The position numbers and the translations under genes are program-made. Shown here piece after piece: positions 40,434 to 48,743 of a stretch of 58,096 nucleotides of DNA. The notes below the pieces were generated by a model that worked only from the letters and a program-made list of their open reading frames with translations, was not told the DNA's origin and ran no database searches. This DNA is from a virus: IMG/VR virus record IMGVR_UViG_3300032731_001278, positions 1-58,096 of that record; one strand, 5' to 3'. Numbering within the stretch: the stretch's first letter is position 1; the number at the start of each line of letters is the position of its first letter.

Positions 40434-41254
40434 CAGTAGCCCACCAACGTTGGTTTGTGGTGGTACGGTTCGCCGGGTCGGTCGTTTACGAATGCTGCGC
40501 CGTCATAATTCACCTCGATCAAACATTTCTCGGCGTAGTGACCGCGAACGTGCGGTCCTTCTTCTTGTGGGTATCCTAACGGATTGCAAGCCATCAGCGT
40601 TCTACCGATTCTTCGGTGAGTACGGTCGTGGCTATGACCACACAGCCAAGCCTTCGGTCGCCACCTGTAAATCTCGTTCGTTAGGTCCGTCACGAAATAG
40701 TGGTTGATTGAGCTTGTCTTAAACCGCGGTGACGCACAAAGCGCGGACGGAACGTGGTGCGTAACGATCGCGTCAGCCTTCGGTCCTTCTTCACGTAGGA
40801 ATTTCATAGCTTTGTAGTGTTCATCGTACACCCACGGCTCAAAATCCTTGATGAGGTGAAAGTCGTTGATGTGGAACCGGTCCACCATCACGAGCGGGTC
40901 AGTGGGTTTTGGGAACCACAGCGGCGTACCGGCGAATCGGACGCCGTTCAGCTCGATGGTGCTGTTATGTAACCAATGAAAGTTGTTGATGTCTTGATCT
41001 AGATCGTAAAGTAACGCGTGGATTTGCGTGGGCGAAGACCCGTAAAAATCGTGGTTACCACATACGAAAATGACCTGTGGATACACAGAGCAGAATGAAA
41101 GTAGCGAGTTGACTAGTCCGCGTTGGTCGCTATGGAGATCTCCGGCGACGACGAGAACATCAACGCCTGAAGGATCGAGTGATTCCAAGAAAGCTTGACC
41201 GCCGTCAGCGTGAAACTCGAGATGGAGATCACTGAGGAGTTGAACGACTGTCAC
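40433..41254 (-). CDS. Calcineurin-like metallophosphoesterase
   Basis: 273 residues from GTG 41254, which overlaps the previous stop as GTGA. Motifs: LSDLHLEF, VAGDLHSD, CGNHDFYG, THHVPSA and CGHSHDRTH, a complete dimetal site. Unlike the SbcD protein it has no partner ATPase next to it. It may act on nucleotides, RNA 2',3'-cyclic ends or phosphoproteins; the substrate cannot be told. Confidence 0.85.
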   Translation of the reverse strand: MTVVQLLSDLHLEFHADGGQAFLESLDPSGVDVLVVAGDLHSDQRGLVNSLLSFCSVYPQVIFVCGNHDFYGSSPTQIHALLYDLDQDINNFHWLHNSTIELNGVRFAGTPLWFPKPTDPLVMVDRFHINDFHLIKDFEPWVYDEHYKAMKFLREEGPKADAIVTHHVPSALCASPRFKTSSINHYFVTDLTNEIYRWRPKAWLCGHSHDRTHRRIGRTLMACNPLGYPQEEGPHVRGHYAEKCLIEVNYDGAAFVNDRPGEPYHHKPTLVGY

Positions 41255-41547
41255 GGTTTGTCCCCGTAACCCAAGCTTTTCCTGTTTCGTCCGAAAGTTT
41301 CCCGATCGATCTCGGCGTACCAAAGCAATCGATAATACCGCCAGTGAGCATCCGGACCGTTGATGGGCGAACCGTTGTCTACCCAAGCGTCATGACCGTG
41401 TTTTTCGTTCAGTTTTCGTAAACGATCGATAGGATGGTCTGCGCAAATAACCGCGTTTTCTCTGTGGTTGTAGTCATTCGCCACGCCGGTAGCGCTGATG
41501 AGATCCGCCTCGAAAACAACAAACCAGTATTTCTGAACGTTACTCAT
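41251..41547 (-). CDS. Hypothetical protein, 98 aa
   Basis: Unrecognised small alpha/beta protein (YWFVVFEADLISATG; YRLLWYAEIDRETFG). Overlaps both neighbours by a few bases. Confidence 0.6.
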   Translation of the reverse strand: MSNVQKYWFVVFEADLISATGVANDYNHRENAVICADHPIDRLRKLNEKHGHDAWVDNGSPINGPDAHWRYYRLLWYAEIDRETFGRNRKSLGYGDKP

Positions 41548-41717
41548 GATTTTTCCTCGTCTTCCTTCTCATCTTCGTCGGGCGTTACGGTGACGTGTTT
41601 GACGGACACGAGCGGCTCCCATCCGACGCTCACCCAGAACACCGTCCAGGCGGCGACAGTGAATAGGCTACCAGCCCAGAAGGGATACTCTGCACAAGCT
41701 TTGAAGAATTCATTCAC
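41544..41717 (-). CDS. Single-span membrane protein with acidic tail, 57 aa
   Basis: GTG 41717 has AGGAG 6 bases upstream. A hydrophobic helix (about 12-33) is followed by an acidic C-terminus (TPDEDEKEDEEKS). A longer frame upstream has no ribosome site. Function unknown. Confidence 0.6.
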   Translation of the reverse strand: MNEFFKACAEYPFWAGSLFTVAAWTVFWVSVGWEPLVSVKHVTVTPDEDEKEDEEKS

Positions 41718-41727
41718 GATCTTCTCC

Positions 41728-42114
41728 TCACCACTCGAAGTGGAATTCAGTCTCGAGCGTGTAGCGAATATCTTCTCCAAGCTCCTTGAGGATTGCTTCA
41801 ACCACGATCAGCTTGCGATGTAGATGCATCCGGTGACGAATCTTACGCCGCTTCAGGCCGTACAGCGCCTCATCCTTGGTGGCCGCGACGAAGATACAGG
41901 TGAAGGGGTACCAGGTTAGACCCTCCTTCTCGTCGGGATATCGCATGTCGATGTTGCCCGAAGGATGTCGGTTGACCCAAGCACCCTTTGGGGTAAGCCG
42001 TACCACTATATACTCGGCGTAGTTGATCCGCGGCACGCTAGACCCGCCGTAGTAGTGACCAGCGTAGGCGCGGTACAGGAGGGTGCCTGGAATGGCGTTG
42101 GTTGGGATGGTCAT
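41728..42114 (-). CDS. Hypothetical protein, 128 aa
   Basis: ATG 42114 overlaps the previous stop as ATGA. Aromatic N-terminal half (YRAYAGHYYGGSS), then a basic segment (LKRRKIRHRMHLHRK) and a helix. Unrecognised. Confidence 0.6.
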   Translation of the reverse strand: MTIPTNAIPGTLLYRAYAGHYYGGSSVPRINYAEYIVVRLTPKGAWVNRHPSGNIDMRYPDEKEGLTWYPFTCIFVAATKDEALYGLKRRKIRHRMHLHRKLIVVEAILKELGEDIRYTLETEFHFEW

Positions 42115-42293
42115 GGCTTCTCCGGACGCTCGAGATTTTCTAGGAACTCTAACCATTGTTGGTCTGTGGATTCCGAGCAACGTCTCTCGTCGCCGAGGTA
42201 GTCGAACCACAACTCACCGGATTTATGGAACATTGCCCAAAAGGCCGCCTTGATCTGCTCGATGGTGTAGATCTTGCCCTCGTTATTCTTCAT
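42111..42293 (-). CDS. Hypothetical protein, 60 aa
   Basis: Small acidic helical protein (YTIEQIKAAFWAMFHKSGE; DQQWLEFLENLERPEK). Unrecognised. Overlapping starts and stops on both sides. Confidence 0.6.
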   Translation of the reverse strand: MKNNEGKIYTIEQIKAAFWAMFHKSGELWFDYLGDERRCSESTDQQWLEFLENLERPEKP

Positions 42294-42598
42294 CTTCGAT
42301 TCCTTCGTTGATGTCGTCGCTGGATGTCGTCCAGGAAATCCTGATTGGACAACTCCTTGCGTGGCTTCTCTTCGGCTGTGTTGTCCTCACCCTCGCTGAT
42401 GGAGTAGGTGGCGTCGACGATGGCGCTCTTGTTGACCGTGACCAGGTACGTGGGCTCACCGTCGTCCCCCACGCGGAACTCGCATGTGACGGTCTTGTCG
42501 TTGCAAGTGTGCGGGCAACCGGGGTGTTCTTCGTCGATTATGAGGCCGCCGCATTGGCCGTCTTGCTCGTGCGGGCAGTTGGTGCCGTAGTAGTTCAT
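42290..42598 (-). CDS. Cys-rich hypothetical protein, 102 aa
   Basis: Five or more Cys with His in the first 40 residues (NCPHEQDGQC, GCPHTCNDK) could form a zinc cluster. A beta segment and an acidic/basic tail follow. Unrecognised. Confidence 0.6.
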   Translation of the reverse strand: MNYYGTNCPHEQDGQCGGLIIDEEHPGCPHTCNDKTVTCEFRVGDDGEPTYLVTVNKSAIVDATYSISEGEDNTAEEKPRKELSNQDFLDDIQRRHQRRNRR

Positions 42599-42840
42599 GT
42601 CCCAGACCCTCTTTGTTTACGATTGAGTACCCACGGACAGCTTTTGCGCTGGTGCTGTATGGTTCCGAAGATGTCACCGAGATCTATTTGGACGACCACT
42701 TTACCGCACTCAGGACATAGAACCCCGCCCGGTGCGTAAATGCGGTTTGATATTCGGCCGGCAGCTTCTAGCTGTACCTCGGATCGTTTATCCAAAACTA
42801 GACGCAGTAAGTCGCTCTTGAAAAGTTCTTGTTGGTTCAT
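42595..42840 (-). CDS. Hypothetical protein with CPEC, 81 aa
   Basis: Helical N-terminal half (ELFKSDLLRLVLDKRSEVQL), then CPECGK and a later C; possible zinc finger. First gene of an operon driven by the promoter at 42868. Confidence 0.6.
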   Translation of the reverse strand: MNQQELFKSDLLRLVLDKRSEVQLEAAGRISNRIYAPGGVLCPECGKVVVQIDLGDIFGTIQHQRKSCPWVLNRKQRGSGT

Positions 42841-42867
42841 TACATAACTTCCTCGTTGTTGTTTAAC

Positions 42868-42897
42868 GGTGTATCACAACGGTTAGCTAACTGTCAA
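42868..42897 (-). promoter_or_regulatory. Promoter with GTTAGCTAAC element
   Basis: TTGACA (42892-42897), 18-bp spacer, TACACC (42868-42873). The spacer starts GTTAGCTAACCGTTGTG, nearly identical to the promoter at 4351-4380 (GTTAGCTAAGTGTTGTG). Confidence 0.65.
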
Positions 42898-42907
42898 GTA
42901 CTACCTA

Positions 42908-43516
42908 CTACTCTTCTTCCGGTCCGTCTACGCCGAACTGATCCTTCATGATTTCCACCGCTTCCTCGAAGGCAGCCGCCCCGTCGTTTCGGCGCTCCTT
43001 CAACGTGGTCTTTTCGGGCCACCCGAGCGCACGGCGTGTGGTTCTATCGGCCTCGTCGGCCACGTATTTATTAATGCCTTCCTGAAGCTCACTTGCAATG
43101 ACGGGCGCGGGCTTGAGCTTTCTCCAGTCAGCCGCTTCTCGAATCTTTTTAGACCACGACCGAAGCGTTCGCCTGGTTTCTAGATCGAGATGGCCGCAAC
43201 CATCAATCATTTCATCGCATTCAGCGAGCACGTTTCGCAGCGCTGCTTCAGTAGCAAACAGCCGCTTCTCGATGTAGTTAATGAGCGCTTCCATGTTGTG
43301 CGGCAATCCTTCGTCGTACGTGACGAACGCGCCGTCTTCATCGGCGGAAACGTATCCCTCGAAGCCGCACTCTTGACAGTTGGCGGGGTCGCCATCACCA
43401 GCGTACCAACCCGGTTCTTCGTCAACGTTTTGATCGGCGTTCGTGTAGATCGTCAGTTCCGATCCGCAAACCGGACAATCTTCGAAGCTTGGTAGCTCGT
43501 GCTTGAAATTTTTCAT
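42908..43516 (-). CDS. Lar-like zinc-ribbon protein, 202 aa
   Basis: ATG 43516 overlaps the previous stop. N-terminal CPVC and CQEC surround a 35-residue loop, as in Lar-type restriction-alleviation proteins and related phage ribbons; the rest is helical (EKRLFATEAALRNVLAECDE). The Lar link is a weak pattern match. Confidence 0.6.
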   Translation of the reverse strand: MKNFKHELPSFEDCPVCGSELTIYTNADQNVDEEPGWYAGDGDPANCQECGFEGYVSADEDGAFVTYDEGLPHNMEALINYIEKRLFATEAALRNVLAECDEMIDGCGHLDLETRRTLRSWSKKIREAADWRKLKPAPVIASELQEGINKYVADEADRTTRRALGWPEKTTLKERRNDGAAAFEEAVEIMKDQFGVDGPEEE

Positions 43517-43776
43517 TGTTCCATTGCCACGCGAAGACTTCGCTTCGCTTTTGCGAACTTGCAAGCCACAGCGTGCGTGGTAGAAGCTGGCGCCCCACAA
43601 AAGATACACCCCATGTACAACCCGTGTTCTTTTTCACCCCAGCGGTCGTCAACGGGGATGGATAACCAATTGATAGACGCCTCTCCGTGATCGATCCAGG
43701 CGCAACCGTCCCAGTTTCCGATAACGTTGTAAGAGTTGATTAGCGCTTTTTCGATTTTAGAAATAGCTGATGACAT
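43513..43776 (-). CDS. Hypothetical protein with CxxC, 87 aa
   Basis: GCIFCGA and a later HAVACKFAKAK may bind a metal ion. Unrecognised. It lies directly after RtcB with a 3-base gap. Confidence 0.6.
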   Translation of the reverse strand: MSSAISKIEKALINSYNVIGNWDGCAWIDHGEASINWLSIPVDDRWGEKEHGLYMGCIFCGAPASTTHAVACKFAKAKRSLRVAMEQ

Positions 43777-43779
43777 GGT

Positions 43780-44955
43780 TTATCCCTTCACGACCGCCAA
43801 AGGCGTAAGCCGATGCTTGATTTTTACGAGATCCTTCTGTAGTCCCATCACGTGTTCGATGTCTTTGTAGGCACCGGGCGCTTCGTCTAGATCCTTCTCG
43901 CTACGAATGGAGTGAAGAATACCGGCGTCGTCGAGCGCTTTCGTTTCCTCTTCGAAATCAAGCTCTCGAATCGCTTGCTTTCGACCCATAACCCGACCGG
44001 CGCCGTGGCTACACGACTTGAAGGAGTGGATATTACCAAGCCCTTCAACGATGTAGGACGCCGTTCCCTGCGATCCGGGGATGATACCTTGTTCACCTTC
44101 CTTAGCCGACGTCGCGCCTTTGCGATGGACGATCACGTTGTGGCCGAAGTGATGTTCGATCGCCGCGTAGTTGTGGGCGATGTTGATCGGTTCGCTAAAC
44201 AGGATGGGGCCGAGAACGTCGGTGAGAATACCTCGAATCACTTCCATCATCATGAGGCGATTTTGAAGCGCGAATTCTACGCAATAATTCATTTCCGCTA
44301 GGTAGTCGTGCGCCTGTTTGCTTTCCATGGACAGGAAAGCTAGATCCCACTTGATCGGAACCGTGGAATAGTACCTGGCATTGAGCACCTTCGCTACGTT
44401 GTTGTGGTGTTTTGCTACTTGCAAACCAAGGTTTCGACTTCCGCTATGGATCATGACCCAAAGGAAGCCGTTTTCGTCTTCTTGCAATTCGATAAAATGG
44501 TTTCCGCCGCCGAGTGTTCCGAGCTGGTAGCGGGCCTTTTCGAACTCGCGAACCACGATACCGTCGTCGTTAATTCCACCCGGCGCTGGCATCTGATCCC
44601 ACGGGCATTGTTCTTTTTGGTGATTGAAACCGACGGGCACCGCTTTGCAAATCAACGACAAGATTTTCTTCAGCAAGATCCGACCGTCGACGGTCTTCAA
44701 CGTATCGGCTTGCACGTTTGCGCGAACAGCAGCCATTCCGCAGCCGATGTCGACGCCGACGCAATTCGGAATTACGACACCCAGGGTTGCTAGAACGCCG
44801 CCGATAGGCATCCCGTAGCCCATATGGCAATCAGGCATGAGCGCGACGTGGTGGAACGCGAACGGAAGCTTCGTGAGGTTTTGCGCTTGCGCCATGGCGT
44901 TGTCGTCAACTTCGTGGAGCCAAAAGCTGATAGGGATGGGCATAGTTTCTGACAT
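43780..44955 (-). CDS. rtcB: RtcB RNA ligase
   Basis: 391 residues, close to the length of Escherichia coli RtcB. Metal and guanylate-binding motifs are present: MPDCHMGYGMPIG, GVDIGCGMAAV, GGGNHFIEL, MIHSGSRNLG, NIAHNYA, HRKGATSA, IIPGSQGTASY and SCSHGAGR with its nucleophile His. It joins 2',3'-cyclic phosphate or 3'-phosphate RNA to 5'-OH RNA. In a phage the likely use is repair of tRNAs cut by host anticodon nucleases. Confidence 0.93.
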   Translation of the reverse strand: MSETMPIPISFWLHEVDDNAMAQAQNLTKLPFAFHHVALMPDCHMGYGMPIGGVLATLGVVIPNCVGVDIGCGMAAVRANVQADTLKTVDGRILLKKILSLICKAVPVGFNHQKEQCPWDQMPAPGGINDDGIVVREFEKARYQLGTLGGGNHFIELQEDENGFLWVMIHSGSRNLGLQVAKHHNNVAKVLNARYYSTVPIKWDLAFLSMESKQAHDYLAEMNYCVEFALQNRLMMMEVIRGILTDVLGPILFSEPINIAHNYAAIEHHFGHNVIVHRKGATSAKEGEQGIIPGSQGTASYIVEGLGNIHSFKSCSHGAGRVMGRKQAIRELDFEEETKALDDAGILHSIRSEKDLDEAPGAYKDIEHVMGLQKDLVKIKHRLTPLAVVKG

Positions 44956-44956
44956 T

Positions 44957-45298
44957 TTAGTAGAGATCCTCGCTGTCCAAACTTTCCGTTTTGCTGGCGA
45001 TCTGACCAGCGTTTCGGGCGATCATAGCCGCTTCCACCCGGTCAACGAATCGTCCCGTCGACGTCAAGAAGCCCTGAAGCTTGCCGGCGATCTGTTCGCA
45101 ACCGATTCGACGAATCTCTTCCGCAGTCAAGCCGTGCATCCAAGCCCGCAGCGTGGTGAAACAATCGCTATGACGCCAACCGCAAAAGACCAAACCGGTT
45201 TCTGGATAGCTGTATGACATGCGCTGGTGATCTAGTCCGTCGTCGACGTAGATGGCGGCGCATCGAATGGTCTCTTGATCTGAGCGGTTATTTGTCAT
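44957..45298 (-). CDS. Hypothetical protein next to RtcB, 113 aa
   Basis: ATG 45298 overlaps the previous stop as ATGA. The segment GLVFCGWRHSDCFTTLRAW is followed by helices (EEIRRIGCEQIAGKLQGF) and matches no named family I can give. It is immediately upstream of rtcB in the same operon. Confidence 0.6.
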   Translation of the reverse strand: MTNNRSDQETIRCAAIYVDDGLDHQRMSYSYPETGLVFCGWRHSDCFTTLRAWMHGLTAEEIRRIGCEQIAGKLQGFLTSTGRFVDRVEAAMIARNAGQIASKTESLDSEDLY

Positions 45299-45543
45299 CG
45301 TTTTCTCGGCCAGATATCGGTTACGGGCAAGTCGTACGTTTCGCAAAAACGTTCCGCTTCTTGGAGCGTCGGAAAAGAGTCAAGCCAAAGCTCCTCTTCT
45401 TCAATCAAGACGCTCCATTGCCACGGACCAGCCTCGTTGTTTTCGTGGATTACGACGCGTTCGTGGGTAGCGAACGCTTCAGCGGCACGGGTGTGAACGT
45501 CGGACGGAAGCTTCTTGTCAAGAAGGATGGGCGGCGTCTTCAT
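45295..45543 (-). CDS. Hypothetical protein, 82 aa
   Basis: Acidic small domain with EAFATHERVVIHENNEAGPW and LDSFPTLQEAERFCETY. Unrecognised. First gene of the RtcB operon, with a promoter at 45563-45592. Confidence 0.6.
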   Translation of the reverse strand: MKTPPILLDKKLPSDVHTRAAEAFATHERVVIHENNEAGPWQWSVLIEEEELWLDSFPTLQEAERFCETYDLPVTDIWPRKR

Positions 45544-45562
45544 TTCTCAACCTTTCAGGAAG

Positions 45563-45592
45563 TTTATAGCACGTCTTAGCTAAGTGGGTCAA
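45563..45592 (-). promoter_or_regulatory. Promoter of the RtcB operon
   Basis: TTGACC (45587-45592), 18-bp spacer, TATAAA (45563-45568). The spacer has CTTAGCTAAG (palindrome TTAGCTAA at 45576-45583). The -35 overlaps the stop of the upstream gene. Confidence 0.65.
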
Positions 45593-45861
45593 GTATCGTT
45601 ATCGGTTAGCTTGACCCAAGGATCGTTGTAGACGCATGTGTAGCTGTTTTTGATGGCTTCTTTCATCGTTAAATCAGGACGGTGGTTCGGATCAAATTCT
45701 GTTCGTCGATGAAGAATTTCAACCAACCCACGCCGTTTGAGTGCGTTCAACGTGTTGTGGGTGTAGTACCCACCGACGTCGATCTGTACCCACAGCTCAT
45801 CGGCGTCATGCTCGAGTAGGTATCGCAGACAATCTTTCATGGTTCGTGAGAGAGGTTTCAT
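45589..45861 (-). CDS. Small winged-helix-like protein, 90 aa
   Basis: KDCLRYLLEHDADELWVQI then THNTLNALKRRGLVEILHRR resembles a winged helix (helix, recognition helix, wing). Could be a transcriptional regulator. ATGA-type overlap with the nucleotidyltransferase upstream. Confidence 0.6.
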   Translation of the reverse strand: MKPLSRTMKDCLRYLLEHDADELWVQIDVGGYYTHNTLNALKRRGLVEILHRRTEFDPNHRPDLTMKEAIKNSYTCVYNDPWVKLTDNDT

Positions 45862-46889
45862 AACACCTCCTTAAATAATAGCGTTTCAGAATCGTTGTTG
45901 TAGAAGCTTTTGACGATAGCTCCATATAGCTTATTGATGGCTTTGAAATTCGGTTTCTTCGGAAGAGTGCAGCGATCTACTTCAGCTTCGATGTCATCTA
46001 TCATTCGCTCAGCCCATTCGATCAACTTTTCGTAGTTCCACCCGCCATCTCTGATGTTAAGGAGGAAGTCTCGATCGTCCCGCCACACAACAACCTCGCC
46101 GCTTTTTATGATGTCGAGACCAACAAGTAAAAGTCTGGCTAAATGCATCCCATGTTTCGAATCGAAGTGTGCTTTAGCTTCCAGAGCCGCTCGTGCTGGG
46201 TTCCTGTTCTTACGCCAGGTTTCGAATTGCTTCCACGTTTCCATGAGTCGAGCGTAGTTTTTCTCTTGGCGAATGGCGTCTATGAGGTAGTCCGAAAGCC
46301 CTAGTTCCTGAAGTTTTTCCGCGTTCATGGTGTTGAATGCTGAGAGCTGTTCTTTATTCAGAAGCTTACGATGTTCAGGTAAACCCATCGCAAATCGATC
46401 AGGCTTCGTTGGCGGGTTATCCAACCATTTCTTATGGCTTTTGATTCTCTTGAGCTGAGCGATGGCGTAGCCAACGTAGGCATGTCGTGCCTGTTGGGTA
46501 ACAAAGAGCTGGGCGTTCTCGCGCAACGCTTCGCCTTCGGGCGTGGTATAGAGCACGTCTTCGTCTCGGCAGAAGATGGTTTGCCATATGGTTGGGTTGC
46601 ATTTGGCCGCTAGGCTCATGTACTTGCGGAGGTTGTAGACGGTGCCCTCGCAACCGTTCTGTTCACCGATGAGCCGTAGCTCGGTATCCATGTAGCCCAT
46701 AGCGGTCTTAGCTACTTGAGTACCTTCGGTTTGTTCCCACTCTTTATCCAAGGTGTAGAGCGAAGATTGAGGCGGAATACCGACGCCCATAACGTCGATA
46801 TCCGAATCTTCGCGAGCTAGGCCGCAGACTCGGGAGCCGCCTAGCGTTAGAAGAATGAGCCCGTTTTTGAGGTTGTTTGAAGAGTTCAT
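45858..46889 (-). CDS. Predicted nucleotidyltransferase (COG3541-like)
   Basis: 343 residues. GGSRVCGLAREDSDIDVMGV (about 18-37) is the nucleotidyltransferase-fold active site with GS, then D-x-D. The long helical C-terminal part fits the COG3541/YcgL-type family seen in phages. The substrate is unknown; the nearby RtcB suggests RNA, and DNA or protein nucleotidylation are alternatives. Confidence 0.75.
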   Translation of the reverse strand: MNSSNNLKNGLILLTLGGSRVCGLAREDSDIDVMGVGIPPQSSLYTLDKEWEQTEGTQVAKTAMGYMDTELRLIGEQNGCEGTVYNLRKYMSLAAKCNPTIWQTIFCRDEDVLYTTPEGEALRENAQLFVTQQARHAYVGYAIAQLKRIKSHKKWLDNPPTKPDRFAMGLPEHRKLLNKEQLSAFNTMNAEKLQELGLSDYLIDAIRQEKNYARLMETWKQFETWRKNRNPARAALEAKAHFDSKHGMHLARLLLVGLDIIKSGEVVVWRDDRDFLLNIRDGGWNYEKLIEWAERMIDDIEAEVDRCTLPKKPNFKAINKLYGAIVKSFYNNDSETLLFKEVL

Positions 46890-47290
46890 CTCAATCCTCG
46901 ATCTTCGTCAAGGTGTAGCCCAACGCTTCTGCCTTCCGCTTCTGCCTTCCGCTTCAGCTCAGCGAGCCGCCAGGTGTGGATTGATTTATCTTCTTCTTCG
47001 CGCCACCACTGTGAGAACGCGTCACGTTCCACTGGCGAGATTCTGTTGAGTCGAAGTAACGTATTGGCGACAAACAACGCGCCCGTGCTATACAAGCCGC
47101 CATGGACGCCGTCGATGTTTTCTGGAACGCCGTTGTACAAGTAGATCAACTTCCCACTTTTGAACTCGAGTAACGCGTTTCCGTTTTCGAAGGTGAACGA
47201 TCGGATCTTGTCGAAAGCGCCTTGTCTTCCAAGGTATTCAGACTCGACTCTCGAAAGGAGATGGTGAACTTCAGCTATCGGTTCGGTCAT
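46886..47290 (-). CDS. Hypothetical protein with altered C-terminus
   Basis: 134 residues from ATG 47290 (GGAGGA upstream). Unrecognised (LLSRVESEYLGRQGAFDKIR; WREEEDKSIHTWRLAELKRK). Near its end two tandem copies of a 13-bp unit shift the frame. With one copy the protein would end KRKAEALGYTLTKIED and stop just before the next ATG. The present tail EGRSVGLHLDEDRGLR is probably recent. Confidence 0.6.
   Translation of the reverse strand: MTEPIAEVHHLLSRVESEYLGRQGAFDKIRSFTFENGNALLEFKSGKLIYLYNGVPENIDGVHGGLYSTGALFVANTLLRLNRISPVERDAFSQWWREEEDKSIHTWRLAELKRKAEAEGRSVGLHLDEDRGLR
46925..46950 (-). repeat. 13-bp tandem duplication
   Basis: gcttctgccttcc (plus strand) occurs twice in tandem in the 3' end of the gene at 46886. 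Thirteen is not a multiple of three, so the duplication changes frame. Confidence 0.85.
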
Positions 47291-47652
47291 TACTTCCTCC
47301 AAGTGTACTGGGGCGGTTCATTCATAGATGGTAACCCTTCGATTTCTACGTCGATAGCGTCGGGTACCAAACCCCGCCGAACGCGTCCAATCCAGGCGAT
47401 GACGGCATCGTTATACTGGTATGGTTCGGCTGAGTTGTGGTCGAGCACGATCGTCCCGAAACTTTCGCATCGAACAACCAACCTGTTACCGCTCGTGCCC
47501 TTACCCTTCTTGACGACGTGTTTGACAAAATGATCTCGTCGACCGCTTAGAATTTTGTGGTCGCCGCTGTAGTACCCAAGGACTATGTCGGCGCGATACC
47601 CATCCAGGGTTTCGTTGATCTCGCGGGCTAGAGTTGGTAGGCGCTTACTCAT
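47290..47652 (-). CDS. Hypothetical protein, 120 aa
   Basis: Unrecognised. Basic centre (RRDHFVKHVVKKGKGTSGNR) and beta strands after it (LVVRCESFGTIVL). Stop overlaps the next ATG. Confidence 0.6.
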   Translation of the reverse strand: MSKRLPTLAREINETLDGYRADIVLGYYSGDHKILSGRRDHFVKHVVKKGKGTSGNRLVVRCESFGTIVLDHNSAEPYQYNDAVIAWIGRVRRGLVPDAIDVEIEGLPSMNEPPQYTWRK

Positions 47653-47662
47653 CGTCAGTTTC

Positions 47663-47971
47663 CTATTCCACCTCTTCGACCATCAGGTTCGCACGCCGGC
47701 CGTCACCAGCTTCTTCAGCCGCTTTGCATCCGTATGGAAACTGCATGTTGAACTGTCCCCAGCTCGGCTGAATCATGTGGTATTCGCCGTCGTCTTCGAG
47801 AAATCCCCAGTAATCGGATTCTTCGCTGGGTAGACACTCGCGAACAATGACGGTGCAACATTCGTCAGGTTTGAGGCCGCACATACTCATCTGCGCATAG
47901 TTGCGGTAGAAGTAAAAATACATACCGCCGTCGAATAGCTTGGTGTAGAAGTGGTGAATTGGTAGCGTCAT
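47663..47971 (-). CDS. Hypothetical protein, 102 aa
   Basis: Rich in Tyr and Phe (MYFYFYRNYAQMSMCGL) with a GYCK-type Cys near 80; no membrane helix. Unrecognised. Confidence 0.6.
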   Translation of the reverse strand: MTLPIHHFYTKLFDGGMYFYFYRNYAQMSMCGLKPDECCTVIVRECLPSEESDYWGFLEDDGEYHMIQPSWGQFNMQFPYGCKAAEEAGDGRRANLMVEEVE

Positions 47972-47974
47972 GAT

Positions 47975-48643
47975 TCACTCCTCTTCTTGACCTTCAGGCG
48001 CTTCCAACGCTTTCAACTCTTCCAAACGACGCAGACCCAAGCGTGTAAGCGTGCCGCTAATGAAAGCATCCGCCTCAGCTTTGATGGACGTTACCGTTCG
48101 CTCAGCAGCGCGACGAAATTGATCGAGGTAAAATGGCTGGTTGCTTTCGACTTCTTGGAAGATGCGATGCAACATTTTTTTGATTTTCACCTTGTCCACC
48201 GCGCTCACTCGTCCAGATAGCAGCTCTTCGATTTCATCTCTGTAGTCATGGATTTCGCTCGATAACTTCGCAGCCTGCTCCTCGAAATATTCGGCGGCAT
48301 GCTCCACGTCACTAGGGAGATCGGGCGGGTCGTCGACCGACTTCAATTCGCCGTTCTCGCGGAGGCGTATCATGGTCCCTGGCGTCCCGTAGCCAACGTT
48401 CATGGTGGTAAGCAACGTTGCGAACTGGGCGGCGGAAAGACGGACGCGAATCAACTCGCCGAGTCCGTGGTAATGCGCTTCGCCGTAATCGTCAACCTGT
48501 TCCGCTCGGCAAATCGATAATTCGACGATTTCGGGATGTCGATCTAACGGTGAGCCAAAAAGCTTCGTAGCGCCACCGCAATGGACGCGATGAAACCCAA
48601 CCGTGACGTAGCTTTCATGCGTATGGCTCTTCTTTTCATTCAT
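47975..48643 (-). CDS. Hypothetical coiled-coil protein, 222 aa
   Basis: The first 110 residues form a beta-rich domain (SYVTVGFHRVHCGGATKLFG; LIRVRLSAAQFATLL), followed by about 80 residues of coiled coil (VEHAAEYFEEQAAKLSSEI onward). Not recognised. First gene after the promoter at 48669-48698. Confidence 0.65.
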   Translation of the reverse strand: MNEKKSHTHESYVTVGFHRVHCGGATKLFGSPLDRHPEIVELSICRAEQVDDYGEAHYHGLGELIRVRLSAAQFATLLTTMNVGYGTPGTMIRLRENGELKSVDDPPDLPSDVEHAAEYFEEQAAKLSSEIHDYRDEIEELLSGRVSAVDKVKIKKMLHRIFQEVESNQPFYLDQFRRAAERTVTSIKAEADAFISGTLTRLGLRRLEELKALEAPEGQEEE

Positions 48644-48668
48644 CGTTCATCTCCTAACTTCTGGAGAC

Positions 48669-48698
48669 AAACTACCACGACGTTAACGTAGGAGTCAA
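48669..48698 (-). promoter_or_regulatory. Promoter with ACGTTAACGT palindrome
   Basis: TTGACT (48693-48698), 18-bp spacer, TAGTTT (48669-48674). The perfect palindrome ACGTTAACGT (48680-48689) lies in the spacer and may bind a regulator. Confidence 0.5.
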
Positions 48699-48743
48699 CA
48701 GGTTTGTTCAGCAGTTAGCTAGAAGGGAACGGAAGGTGGGGAA

